64,000 nucleotides of DNA from Mycobacterium szulgai (GCF_002116635.1 NZ_LQPW01000132.1:62001-126000); one strand, 5' to 3'. Counted from the stretch's first letter, positions 52,726-61,070 are shown. The notes: generated from the sequence alone by a model not told the origin. A program made the numbers and translations.

Positions 52726-53495
52726 TCCGGTGGTCGGAGCATGTATCCAATCCCGCGGACCGTGTGAATCATCGGCTCTCGGTCGGCGTCGATCTTTTTT
52801 CTTAAGTAAGAGATATACAGGTCCACAATGCTCGTTCGCCCGGCGAAGTCATAGTTCCAGACGCGGTCGAGAATTTCGGTGCGGCTCAGCGCGCGGCGCG
52901 GATTGCGCATCAGGAAGCGCAGCAGTTCGAATTCAGTGGAGGACAGTGACATCTGATCGCCGCCGCGGGTGACCTCCCGGCTGGCCGCGTCGAGTTTGAG
53001 GTCGCCGACCTTCAGCGATTCATCGGCGGGCGGGGCCAGGTGGCTGGACCGGCGCAGTAACCCACGCAGCCGCGCGACCAGCTCCTCGAGGCTGAACGGC
53101 TTGGTCATGTAGTCGTCGGCGCCCGCGGTCAGGCCGGTTACCCGGTCCATCACCGAATCGCGGGCGGTGAGGAACAGGGTGGGCGTGTACGCGTCCGATT
53201 CGCGGACCCGCTGCAGAATCTGCAGCCCATCCACATCGGGAAGCATGATGTCGAGCACCAGGACGTCGGGGCTGACGCGGTCGAACTTGGCTATCGCCTC
53301 ACGACCGTTGTGGGCGATCTCGACATCCCAGCCCTCGTAGTGCAGGGCCATCTTGACCAGATTGGTCAGCGCCGGCTCGTCGTCGACCAGCAGCACCCGG
53401 ATGGGCGAGCCGTCAGCACGGTTGATGCGGGGCAGCTGCCCCAGGATGGCCTGACGCGGACGTTGACTGCGCGCGTATCCCGACATTGTGGTCAT
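52722..53495 (-). CDS. trcR: TrcR-like response regulator
   Basis: The 257-residue OmpR-family regulator has a leader of about 30 residues (MTTMSGYARSQRPRQAIL), receiver domain (VLLVDDEPALTNLVKMAL, VLVLDIMLPDVDG, DDYMTKPFSLEE) and winged-helix domain ending LYISYLRKKIDADREPMIHT. ATG 53495 gives exactly the length of Rv1033c. In M. tuberculosis TrcR is autoregulatory through an A+T-rich site; the 309-base upstream gap here also has A+T-rich patches. Together with trcS it forms an operon. Confidence 0.93.
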   Translation of the reverse strand: MTTMSGYARSQRPRQAILGQLPRINRADGSPIRVLLVDDEPALTNLVKMALHYEGWDVEIAHNGREAIAKFDRVSPDVLVLDIMLPDVDGLQILQRVRESDAYTPTLFLTARDSVMDRVTGLTAGADDYMTKPFSLEELVARLRGLLRRSSHLAPPADESLKVGDLKLDAASREVTRGGDQMSLSSTEFELLRFLMRNPRRALSRTEILDRVWNYDFAGRTSIVDLYISYLRKKIDADREPMIHTVRGIGYMLRPPE

Positions 53496-53804
53496 GTTGC
53501 TGTCATTCTTCCAAGCACACATGGGGTCGTCACTGACCTCATAGAAACCTCAAATGTATCGGCGCTACGGGCCTGCGGTAGATCTGGGGCGTATATGTGA
53601 TTTATATGCGTTTCTTCGGCCCGGTCGACTGGGATACCTGACCCAAAGTGATTTTTGTCGTCGGCAGGGCGCGCTCAGCGGGGGTCCCCTTGGCACAGCG
53701 ATTGCTCTGGCTGCTGATGAAGTGCCGGCGCTGAAGGTTGCGCGTTTCACGTCGTGTGAGCAGGGACAGCTAACGCAAGTAATAGATACGGGGAGAGATA
53801 CACG
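53496..53804. other. Divergent regulatory region between trcR and the PPE gene
   Basis: This 309-base gap separates two divergent genes and must hold both promoters. The stretch 53590-53610 (GTATATGTGATTTATATG) is markedly A+T-rich and contains near-palindromic ATATG units, a candidate -10 or regulator site. GGGGAGAG at about 53790 is a good ribosome site for the PPE start at 53805. No gene is seen. Confidence 0.45.
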
Positions 53805-55100
53805 ATGGATTTTGGAGGGTTACCGCCAGAAGTCAACTCGGGTCGCATGTATGCGGGTCCGGGGTCCGGGACGATGCTGGTCGCCGCCGCTGGATGGGAC
53901 GAGCTGGCGGCCGAATTGGCTTCCACTGCAAGTGGTTACGAGGCGGTGGTGTCCGGGGTGACGGCCGAGTCGTGGCTGGGTCCGGTTTCGGTTTCGATGG
54001 CGGCCGCGGCCGCGCCCTACCTGGCCTGGATGCGGGCGACCGCCGCCGGGTGTGAGCAGGCGGCCGCCCAGGCCGCCGCGGCCGCCACCGCCTATGAAGC
54101 GGCCTTCGCCATGACGGTGCCGCCGCCGGCGATCGCGGCCAACCGTGCCCAACTCGCGGCGTTGGTCGCGACCAACGTCTTCGGGCAGAACACTCCGGCG
54201 ATCGCTGCCACCGAAGCCCTCTACGGCGAGATGTGGGCGCAGGACGCCGCCGCGATGTACACCTACGCCGACAGCTCTGCCGCGGTCACCAGGCTGACGC
54301 CGTTTGCCGCGCCGCCGCAGACCACCAATCCCGGCGGACTGGCGGGTCAGGCGTCGGTGGCCGGCAATACCCTCGCCGCTTCAGCCGGCACTCAGGCGCA
54401 GACGGCGGCCATGTCGGCGGTCCCGCAGGCCCTGCAGGGGTTTGCGAGCCCGGCGGCCGCGCTTTCTCCGGCGGCGACGGGACAGGCGGCGACCGTCGCG
54501 TCCTCGGGGGCCAGCGCGCCGATCACCGCGCTGTCGAGCTTGACCGGCGCCTCCGGGAAGGGCGCGTTCAAGGGCGTCGGCAACACAGTCGAAGCGCTAG
54601 AGGGCGCGGTCACCGGGTTGACCGGCCTGAGTGGGAGCCAGCTGGGACTGGCCGAGGACACGACAGGTCTCGGTATGGACGCCGTCGGCCTGGTCGGCTT
54701 GGACGGTGGCGGCGTGGGTCTGGACCTCGCCGGTGTGGGCCTGGACTTCCTGGGCGCCGACGAATTGACCGAAGCCGGAGGGCTGGGTGCGCTGGGAGGC
54801 ATGGCCGGGTTGCCCGGGCTGGGTGCTCCGGCGGCGTCGGCGAGCGTAGGTCAGGCTGCCGCACTGGGTACCTTGTCGGTGCCGCCGAGCTGGGCCGAGG
54901 CGCTGTCGGCCGGATCGGTGACTCCGGTCGGCGCAGTGGGGCTGCCGGCGACCGACGCGGGTGTGGCCCCGGCCGCGGCGAGTAGTACCACCGTCTCCAA
55001 GCTGCCGCTGGGAGGCATGGTCGGGCGCGAGGCCGGCGGCGGTGCCGAGCGGTTGGGAGTCCGCCCGACGGTGATCCCGCACTCGCCGATGGCGGGGTGA
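53805..55100 (+). CDS. PPE family protein, SVP subgroup
   Basis: The 431-residue protein has the PPE domain (MDFGGLPPEVNSGRMYAGPG to about residue 180, with WxG-like AESWLGP) and a Gly/Ala/Leu-rich C-terminal part with the SVP motif GTLSVPPSWAEA near 350. PPE proteins are exported by type VII systems, usually ESX-5 for this subgroup, with a PE partner. No PE gene lies directly upstream, so it may use the PE from the neighbouring operon or be an orphan. M. tuberculosis has insertion-sequence genes in this interval instead. It faces the esx operon. Confidence 0.88.
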   Translation: MDFGGLPPEVNSGRMYAGPGSGTMLVAAAGWDELAAELASTASGYEAVVSGVTAESWLGPVSVSMAAAAAPYLAWMRATAAGCEQAAAQAAAAATAYEAAFAMTVPPPAIAANRAQLAALVATNVFGQNTPAIAATEALYGEMWAQDAAAMYTYADSSAAVTRLTPFAAPPQTTNPGGLAGQASVAGNTLAASAGTQAQTAAMSAVPQALQGFASPAAALSPAATGQAATVASSGASAPITALSSLTGASGKGAFKGVGNTVEALEGAVTGLTGLSGSQLGLAEDTTGLGMDAVGLVGLDGGGVGLDLAGVGLDFLGADELTEAGGLGALGGMAGLPGLGAPAASASVGQAAALGTLSVPPSWAEALSAGSVTPVGAVGLPATDAGVAPAAASSTTVSKLPLGGMVGREAGGGAERLGVRPTVIPHSPMAG

Positions 55101-55148
55101 TATCGCGCTAAGGCCGCTACATAGCCGATGCATAAAACGCCGATACAC

Positions 55149-55187
55149 AAAAAGCGTGGCCGCACACCTTTCGGTGTGCGGCCACGC
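55149..55187 (-). terminator. Strong hairpin terminator between the PPE gene and the esx operon
   Basis: A perfect 15-base-pair stem, GCGTGGCCGCACACC (55154-55168) and its complement (55173-55187), closes a TTTC loop. On the minus strand it is followed by five T residues (AAAAA at 55149-55153), a textbook intrinsic terminator for the PE-PPE-esx transcript, 14 bases after the esxI-like stop. It may also terminate the convergent PPE transcript. Confidence 0.9.
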
Positions 55188-55201
55188 CAATTGCTGTGGG
55201 A

Positions 55202-55486
55202 TCAGGCCCAGCTGGAGCCGACGGCGCTGTCTGTTTGCGCCATGTTGCTGCCGGCGGACTGAACCTTCTGGCCGTGAGCGTTGGCCTGCTCGTAGATCAC
55301 CTGGAAGTTGCGGCCCAACTGGGTGATGAACTCCTGGCAAGCCACCGAACCGGCGCCGCCCCAGAAGTCGCCGGCGGCCAGCACATCGCGAACGATGGCC
55401 TGGTGCTCGGCCTCCAGGCTCGCGGCCTGCGCGCGGATCAGTGCGCCGTGGGCGTCGACATCGCCGAACTGGTAGTTGATAGTCAT
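55202..55486 (-). CDS. esxI: ESAT-6-like WXG100 protein, EsxI/EsxN (QILSS) family
   Basis: The 94-residue protein MTINYQFGDVDAHGALIRAQ ends DSAVGSSWA and has a central W-x-G turn (DFWGGAGS). It belongs to the Mtb9.9 group (EsxI, L, N, O, V) secreted by ESX-5 as heterodimers with the EsxJ-type partner encoded just upstream. AAGGAG precedes ATG 55486 by about eight bases. The symbol follows synteny with Rv1037c; paralogues are nearly identical and cannot be separated by sequence alone. Confidence 0.88.
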   Translation of the reverse strand: MTINYQFGDVDAHGALIRAQAASLEAEHQAIVRDVLAAGDFWGGAGSVACQEFITQLGRNFQVIYEQANAHGQKVQSAGSNMAQTDSAVGSSWA

Positions 55487-55527
55487 AGTTTTTGTTCTCC
55501 TTGGCTGGTAAAAGTGTCGGCTGGAAG

Positions 55528-55824
55528 TTAGCTGCTGAGGGTCTGCTGAGCGGCCTGCTCTTGCTGCTCGTAGTTGTTCGCGTCGCGAACCAGGCCGTCG
55601 CGAACGCCGTGCAGCATGTTCACGATGTTGCGGAAAGCGGTGTTCATCTGGCCCATGGTGTCCAGCGAGGTGGCCTCGGCCAGACCGCTCCAGCCGGCGC
55701 CGGAGATGTTCTGCGAGGACGCCCACATCCGGCGGGCCTCGTCTTCGACGGTCTGGGCGTGCATTTCAAAACGGCCGGCCATGTCGCGCATCGCGTGCGG
55801 GTCGGTCATAAAGCGTGTGGTCAT
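55528..55824 (-). CDS. esxJ: WXG100 protein, EsxJ/K/M/P/W family
   Basis: The 98-residue protein has two predicted helices around the W-x-G turn (GAGWSGLAEAT) and the C-terminal secretion signal YxxxE (NYEQQEQAAQQ). It pairs with the 94-residue EsxI-like protein 41 bases downstream and is probably exported with it through ESX-5. Named by synteny with Rv1038c. It lies 143 bases after the PPE15-like gene. Confidence 0.88.
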   Translation of the reverse strand: MTTRFMTDPHAMRDMAGRFEMHAQTVEDEARRMWASSQNISGAGWSGLAEATSLDTMGQMNTAFRNIVNMLHGVRDGLVRDANNYEQQEQAAQQTLSS

Positions 55825-55967
55825 GCTCGGTATCCCCTTCTTGAAGTCTGTGGTTGCTAAGGGTTTAGCAGTTGTATAGGTACGGCGTTAGCCGTATCGC
55901 CGAGACTACGGCGTTTCGATGAAATGCTGGGCTGAATTGAGTGACATGTCCTTTCTTTTTTCTCCCA

Positions 55968-57152
55968 TCACACGACGACCTGTTTGGGCATGACCACCGG
56001 CTTGAACCCGTACCGCGGCCCGGCGTATGCACCAGCGCCCTTGGCAGCTGCGGCCATGCCCGGCATTCCGGCCATCCCGGTGACCGCTCCGGCTTCCTCG
56101 GGGACGGTCCAGCCGCTGCCGGCCAGCGCTGTACCGACGTTGGCCGCCGCCGGTGCGGCCGACGTCCAGCTTGCCGGTACCGAGAGGCTGCCAACCAGCG
56201 ACGCCTCGCCGAGGCTGGCGGCCGCCCCAACCGGCGCCACCTCGCTGGCGAGTCCCGCAGCCGCCCCCTCGACGGCGGCCGCACCGGCGGCTTCGGCGGC
56301 TTCGGCTCCGCCATAGAGACCGGCAGCAGTGTGGGAGCCCAAGATGGCGTTCGGGATCGCGGCAAAGACGAACCACGACGCGGTGACACCTACCTGCTGG
56401 ATGCCGTTGAAGATCAGCGGGGTGCCAAGGAAGCCGTCCAGTGCGGTCAGCATGTCCTGCACGCTGGTGGGCAACATGTTCCAGAGACCGGTACCGATGG
56501 AGGAGGTGCCGAGGGCCAGGTTGGTCAGTTCGGTTTGCAACCCCGAGACGATGTCGCCAAGGCCCTGGGCGGGAGAGGAGGCCGCGGCCGCGCCGACGGC
56601 TGCGGCTTGCAGGCCCGCGCCGGCCGGGTTGGTGGTCTGCGATGCCGGCGTCAGCGGCTGCAGGACCGCGGCGACGGCCGAGGTGGCCTGGTAGGTGTAC
56701 ATCGCGACGGCGTCCTGGACCCACATTTCGGCGTAGTGGGCCTCAGTGGCCATGATCGCCGGCGTGTTGATACCCAGGAAATTCGTGGCCACCAGTGCAG
56801 CCAGCGTTGCCCTGTTGGCAGCGATCACCGGCGGGGGAACCGTCGCGGTAAACGCCGCCTCATAGGCGGCCGCCGACGCCGTGGCCTGCATAGCTGCCTG
56901 CTCGGCCGCCGTCGACGTGGCGGTCAGCCAGGACACGTATGGCTGGGCTGCGGCGGCTGCTGCTGCCGACCCCGCGCCGGTCCACTGCTCGGTGGTCAGT
57001 GCGGTGATGACCGACTCGTACTGGGTGGCCGTGCTGCTCAGCTCGGCGGCCAGGTTGCTCCACGCGGTGGCGGCGGCCATGAGTGGACCGGCGCCCGAAC
57101 CGGAGTACATAAGCGCGGAGTTCACTTCGGGGGGAAATGCTGCGAAATCCAT
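55968..57152 (-). CDS. PPE15: PPE15-like protein, SVP subgroup
   Basis: The 394-residue protein starts MDFAAFPPEVNSALMYSGSG and has the 180-residue PPE domain with the EspG5-binding tip, then a linker and the SVP domain GSLSVPASWTSAAP near 310, ending RYGFKPVVMPKQVVV. It matches Rv1039c in position and follows the PE8-like gene by 57 bases, so the PE-PPE dimer is coexpressed. Its C-terminal 80 residues closely resemble the C-terminus of its PE partner. Confidence 0.88.
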   Translation of the reverse strand: MDFAAFPPEVNSALMYSGSGAGPLMAAATAWSNLAAELSSTATQYESVITALTTEQWTGAGSAAAAAAAQPYVSWLTATSTAAEQAAMQATASAAAYEAAFTATVPPPVIAANRATLAALVATNFLGINTPAIMATEAHYAEMWVQDAVAMYTYQATSAVAAVLQPLTPASQTTNPAGAGLQAAAVGAAAASSPAQGLGDIVSGLQTELTNLALGTSSIGTGLWNMLPTSVQDMLTALDGFLGTPLIFNGIQQVGVTASWFVFAAIPNAILGSHTAAGLYGGAEAAEAAGAAAVEGAAAGLASEVAPVGAAASLGEASLVGSLSVPASWTSAAPAAANVGTALAGSGWTVPEEAGAVTGMAGMPGMAAAAKGAGAYAGPRYGFKPVVMPKQVVV

Positions 57153-57209
57153 TTTGTTCCTGTTCTGTTGGCTTAATTGCGCTTAGTGGTTTCTGGTGCT
57201 GGCCGGCGT

Positions 57210-58064
57210 TTAGACGCTCACCGGCTTCGGCATGACGATGGGTTTGATGCCGTAGCGCGGCGCACCGAACCCGGCGCTGTTGCGTGCGGCCGAGGCCATG
57301 CCCGGCATGCCGGGGTAGAGCATCCCGGGTGAGGTCGCGGGCGCCGCGGTGGTCCAGCCGGCGCCGGTCAATGCGCCTGGGGTAGTGCTCGACACCAGGG
57401 TGGCCGGGCCGGCCCAGCTGGGCGGCACGGACAGCGCGCCGATCGAGGCTGCCTCGCCCACGCCGGCCGCGATCGGCCCCGCTGCCGCTGCGGCCTCCGC
57501 CGCGCCCTCCGCGGCGCCTATTGCCGCACCCTCTGCTTCTGCGACCGCGGTCTCTTCGGCAGGCGCGGCCAGCAGACCACCGCCGGTCAGACCGAGCAGG
57601 TTCGAAGCCGCGGAGCCCCAGTTGCCGATTTCGTAGCTGGCGAAGTTGGCCGAGTTGCCTGACAAGCTGAACGGCTGGCCGCCGACGCTGGTTACCGGCC
57701 CGCCGAGCAGCGTGCTGATGGTGTTGATGAAGTCGGGAACACCACCGGAGCCCGCTGCAGAACTCAATCCTGCTGCAGCGGCATTGGAGGCCTCTGTGGA
57801 GGCATAAGTACCGCTGCTCAGCCCCAGGGTTTGCACGAACTGCTCCTGCATCGCCTGTGCCTCGGCGGCGAACTGCTGGTACATAGCGCCGTAAGCGGTG
57901 AAGAGGGCGGACTGCATGATCGACACCTGGTCGGCGGCCGCGGGAGCGATGGCGGTAGTCGGCGCTGCAGCGCCTGCGTTCTGCGCCGTGAGGGAACTTC
58001 CTATCGCTGCCAGTTGCGTCGCCGCGGCGGCAAGCTCTTCCGGCACTGCTGTCAGGAATGACAT
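57210..58064 (-). CDS. PE8: PE8-like protein with a PPE-SVP-like C-terminal domain
   Basis: The 284-residue product has a PE domain (MSFLTAVPEELAAAATQLAA to about residue 95, with the YxxxD/E-type signal near FAAEAQAMQEQF) followed by a linker and a C-terminal part GALSVPPSWAGPATLV to RYGIKPIVMPKPVSV. The latter strongly resembles the SVP end of PPE proteins, including its operon partner. AAGGAG precedes ATG 58064. It heads the PE8-PPE15-esxJ-esxI operon, an ESX-5-associated locus (Rv1040c-Rv1037c). Confidence 0.88.
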   Translation of the reverse strand: MSFLTAVPEELAAAATQLAAIGSSLTAQNAGAAAPTTAIAPAAADQVSIMQSALFTAYGAMYQQFAAEAQAMQEQFVQTLGLSSGTYASTEASNAAAAGLSSAAGSGGVPDFINTISTLLGGPVTSVGGQPFSLSGNSANFASYEIGNWGSAASNLLGLTGGGLLAAPAEETAVAEAEGAAIGAAEGAAEAAAAAGPIAAGVGEAASIGALSVPPSWAGPATLVSSTTPGALTGAGWTTAAPATSPGMLYPGMPGMASAARNSAGFGAPRYGIKPIVMPKPVSV

Positions 58065-58423
58065 TTATTGCTCCTTGTGTGTGAAAACATGCCGACCATT
58101 TCTCCCCTGGTCGATCCCCTGGTCGAACCTGTGTGTTTGCGTAACGGCCCCTGTGCGTTGGCGTAACGCTAACCAGCCACGACTCCACAGTCGCCACGGA
58201 AAGGCGCAGCGTGACAGACGTTTACGGCGTCTTAACGCTGGCGCGGGCAGTTTTAACAAGCTCTTGGCGGCCGATACGGCTCTGTCATATGTCCCAGTGA
58301 GGCGCGACACTCCTTAGAGGCGCGGCGCGCGATCCTAGCCAACTCGTGACCGGTTCGCACGCTAGGTTTTTCGGGGTAGGGGACGTCCTGTCGCCGACGG
58401 CGGCGCGCTAGATTTCCCGCCGG
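58065..58423. other. Upstream region of the PE-PPE-esx operon and tRNA-Leu
   Basis: This 359-base gap between divergent genes contains no credible ORF. TTTGCGTAACG (58135-58145) and TTGGCGTAACG (58157-58168) form an imperfect direct repeat of GCGTAACG units about 22 bases apart, a possible regulator site for the PE operon. The sequence immediately upstream of the tRNA is featureless G+C-rich DNA. Confidence 0.4.
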
Positions 58424-58500
58424 GCCCCCATAGCCCAATTGGCAGAGGCAGCGGACTTAAAATCCGCCAAGTGTCGGTTCGAGTCCGACTGGGGGCACCA
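58424..58500 (+). tRNA. tRNA-Leu (UAA), short variable arm
   Basis: A 77-base cloverleaf with encoded CCA: acceptor GCCCCCA/TGGGGGC, D arm GCC/GGC, anticodon stem GCGGA/TCCGC with loop CTTAAAA (anticodon TAA), variable loop CAAGT of five bases, and T arm GTCGG/CCGAC. Anticodon UAA means leucine, but normal leucine tRNAs have a long variable arm. Position downstream of PE8 matches M. tuberculosis leuX as I recall it. Its 3' half is repeated at 60875-60915. Confidence 0.9.
58457..58497 (+). repeat. attL-like core: 3' half of tRNA-Leu
   Basis: The 41 bases from the anticodon loop (TTAAAATCCGC) to the discriminator (GGGGGCA) recur at 60875-60915 with 38 identities in the same orientation. Integrative elements use tRNA 3' ends as attachment sites and restore the tRNA on insertion. 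The 2.4-kb interval between the copies holds the P450 and TetR genes. Confidence 0.75.
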
Positions 58501-58826
58501 AGCACACCTGCAGGTGACGCGGTCCTAGGTGGTCACGGTGAGGGATGGAAGCAGGTGCCCAGCTGCGACCCCGCGTCCACACATAGGGTCATGCGCCGCG
58601 TTGTGCAGCAACCACCCCATTGACTTCTCGCAGTACATGAAGCTGGTTGCTTGGAGAGCATGCGCGGACGCTGAGGCAAAAAATGTATGATCACTCGGGG
58701 TGGATTGCTCCGTTGAGCACTTAATAGCCTGTAGACGTTGACCGCCTTGGGGCAGTGGTCATACGCTCTTGGTATATGTGTCCGTACCAGAGGTCTATCT
58801 GGGCTCCAGCGGAAGTGAGACATTCA
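58501..58826. other. Intergenic region between tRNA-Leu and the P450 gene
   Basis: About 326 bases inside the putative island. No gene is supported. A+T content rises near 58678-58700 (AAAAAATGTATGATCA). TTGACC (58739-58744), 18 bases, TACGCT (58763-58768) is a possible SigA-like promoter about 60 bases before the P450 start. Confidence 0.4.
58739..58768 (+). promoter_or_regulatory. Candidate promoter for the P450-TetR operon
   Basis: TTGACC and TACGCT are separated by 18 bases and lie about 60 bases before the P450 ATG. GGAAGTGAG precedes the ATG as a moderate ribosome site. Pattern-based only; the downstream TetR is a plausible autoregulator. Confidence 0.35.
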
Positions 58827-60080
58827 ATGAACGCGCGCAACACCGTCCCCAACGTCTTCGAAGCTGGTCTCCCAACGCTCGATTACAGCCTCACCGCCAC
58901 TCCGCACGACATCCTTGAGGATGTCCGACAGGCGCAATCGTGCGCGCCCATCGCCATCGGGCCTCTCGGTCCGGAGATCCTTTCCTACGAGATGGCTCGG
59001 GACATATTGCGGGACAATAGATTCCGCATGCCGCCCGGTATCACCCTGGCGGCGCAGGGCATCACGTCAGGACCGTTATACGACAAGATGATGAGCAGCC
59101 TGCTGGGCCTGGACGGCCCACCGCATGTCCGGTTGCGCAAACTGGTCTCCAAGGCGTTCACTCCCCGCGCGACATCACGTCTCCAAGACACGATCCGCGA
59201 GGTGGTGAACGGGCTGATCGACCGTGTGGCGGACGCCGGACGGTGCGATGTCGTGACCGACATCGCGCGTCCCTACCCCACCCCGATCATGTGCGCGCTG
59301 ATCGGTGCGCCTCGTGAGGATTGGCAGCTGTTCGCGGACTGGACTGAGGAGGTCTTCAAAGCCCTCAACTTTCAGCCGGATGTCAACTTCGATGAAGCTG
59401 CGATCATGCGCGCATGGAGTGAACTCGACGCCTACGTCGACGAGATGGTCGCCGCCCGCCGAAACAATCTGACCGATGATCTGCTCTCCGAACTCATCCG
59501 CGCCGAGAGCGAAGGCGACCGTCTCAATCTCGACGAACTCCGCATGCTGGTGGCCGGCTTTTTGATGGCGGGAACGGATACGACACGAAACCAACTAGCC
59601 GCGTCGGTGCAGGTGCTCTGTGAGCACCCAGATCAATGGGCGAAGCTGCGCGAGCATCCAGAACTTGCCATGCAGGCGGTCGAGGAGAGCATGCGTCACT
59701 CACCGGCGGCCTGTATCGTGCCGCGAGCCGCCGTCGAGGATGTCGAGTTCGGTGGCTATGTGTTCCCGTCGGGGACCTTCGTACTCGCGAACACCTTTGC
59801 AGCCAACAGAGATCCGGCGATCTACCGCGATGCTGACCGCTTCGACATCGCGCGCAAAGACGTACCCGCAATTCTGACCTTCGGTGGGGGCGCGCACTAC
59901 TGCCTGGGGGCGAACCTGGCGCGCCGCGAACTGGCCGAAGCCCTGACAGTCCTCACCCGCCGCCTGCCGGCGACCAATCGAGTTGGTCCGGCACCTTGGA
60001 AATCCGTGCTGGGAATGACTGGTCCGACAACTCTTCCGATCGAATTCACCAGCGAAAGCCTTGTGACGGCGGATGCGTAG
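58827..60080 (+). CDS. Cytochrome P450
   Basis: The 417-residue bacterial class I P450 has the I-helix oxygen-activation motif AGTDTT, the K-helix ExxR (EESMRHSP) and the heme loop FGGGAHYCLGANLAR with the axial Cys. No membrane anchor. It would need a ferredoxin and reductase, none of which are nearby. ATG 58827 is used; an upstream extension has no P450 similarity. Subfamily not assigned; substrate unknown. The TetR gene overlaps its end by eight bases. It sits between copies of the tRNA-Leu 3' repeat and is probably island cargo. Confidence 0.92.
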   Translation: MNARNTVPNVFEAGLPTLDYSLTATPHDILEDVRQAQSCAPIAIGPLGPEILSYEMARDILRDNRFRMPPGITLAAQGITSGPLYDKMMSSLLGLDGPPHVRLRKLVSKAFTPRATSRLQDTIREVVNGLIDRVADAGRCDVVTDIARPYPTPIMCALIGAPREDWQLFADWTEEVFKALNFQPDVNFDEAAIMRAWSELDAYVDEMVAARRNNLTDDLLSELIRAESEGDRLNLDELRMLVAGFLMAGTDTTRNQLAASVQVLCEHPDQWAKLREHPELAMQAVEESMRHSPAACIVPRAAVEDVEFGGYVFPSGTFVLANTFAANRDPAIYRDADRFDIARKDVPAILTFGGGAHYCLGANLARRELAEALTVLTRRLPATNRVGPAPWKSVLGMTGPTTLPIEFTSESLVTADA

Positions 60081-60762
60081 TCGTGGCTGGGCGGGTTTGA
60101 CGCCGTCATCGGACGAGGAGGCGATTTCGCGAATTCTGACTGCCGTCGATGAAGAGGTCGCAGAGCATGGATCGGGGATTCGCCTTGCCGACGTCGCCCG
60201 CAGGCTCGGTGTCACTCGTCAGACGGTGTACCGCTACTTTCCCAATGCGGACGCACTGCTCATCGCCAGCTCAATGCGTGCGGTCAATGGGTTCATCGAC
60301 CAGTTGGTAGAACACGTCAGCGGACTCAGCGACCCGGTCACTGCGGTTGTCGAATGCGTTTCGTTCGGAGTCGAAAACCTTTCCGGTGATCCGCAGCTGG
60401 AGGGCCTATTGACCCGCCGGCATGAGGGAGAACCCGTCACCTCGCTGACCTCTGACACCGCAATCGCGTTCTGCTTGTCGGTTTTTCACCGCCTCGATGT
60501 CGATTGGAAGCTCCACAGCCTCGACACCACCGCCCTTGCGCAGCTCGCCGAAATGACCTTACGCACGGTTCAGTCCCTCCTGACCGATCCTGGACAATCG
60601 CCGCGCAAAGGACTCGCACTACGCCGATTTGTTGCTCAATGGCTGGGCCCAGCAATCCTCTATCCACGGATTACGTCGTTATCGATCCATGAACAACACG
60701 CGTCGCCGGACCGGAATATCGAGACAGAACGACGCACCTCGCTGTCGCAAACTGGTCCCTAA
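60073..60762 (+). CDS. TetR-family regulator coupled to the P450
   Basis: The 229-residue protein has an N-terminal TetR helix-turn-helix (IRLADVARRLGVTRQTVYRYFPNADALLIA) and a divergent ligand-binding domain. Its ATG lies inside the last codons of the P450 gene (eight-base overlap, ATGCGTAG), so the two are translationally coupled and the regulator probably controls the P450 operon in response to the P450 substrate or product. The C-terminal tail after about residue 205 is charged and low in structure, perhaps a fusion with downstream DNA. Confidence 0.85.
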   Translation: MRSRGWAGLTPSSDEEAISRILTAVDEEVAEHGSGIRLADVARRLGVTRQTVYRYFPNADALLIASSMRAVNGFIDQLVEHVSGLSDPVTAVVECVSFGVENLSGDPQLEGLLTRRHEGEPVTSLTSDTAIAFCLSVFHRLDVDWKLHSLDTTALAQLAEMTLRTVQSLLTDPGQSPRKGLALRRFVAQWLGPAILYPRITSLSIHEQHASPDRNIETERRTSLSQTGP

Positions 60763-60874
60763 GTCAAGGCTGTACCGGAGACGAACCGGCAACGTTCAAA
60801 GTCCCTGTCCTGCAGTCGATATGTGCGGTTTGGCGACACGTTTCGCCTCGTCGCCGGTAGCGACTCGCCCGTTT

Positions 60875-60915
60875 TTAAAATCCGCACAGTGTCGGTTCGA
60901 GTCCGACCGGGGGCA
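60875..60915 (+). repeat. attR-like repeat of the tRNA-Leu 3' half
   Basis: Direct repeat of 58457-58497 with three mismatches. The T-arm (GTCGG/CCGAC around TTCGAGT) and GGGGGCA are retained, but no 5' tRNA half or CCA precedes or follows, so it is a footprint rather than a tRNA. It marks the likely right boundary of the P450-TetR insertion. Confidence 0.75.
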
Positions 60916-61070
60916 TGAATGTTTAGCAGCTAAAGGCCGCATCGATCGAGCGCACGAGCGGTTGTCGGGCCTCGACGATCGCAACTTTGGTTTTCGGTTT
61001 GTCGGTCGCCAGCGAAACCACTGGCCGCCCATGTAGACCGTTGCGAAACGTCGGCTGGCAGGTTCGACGA

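Noticed and set aside
60875..60915. Second complete tRNA-Leu gene
   Set aside because: Only the 3' half is present; there is no acceptor 5' strand, D arm or CCA, so it is an attachment-site footprint.
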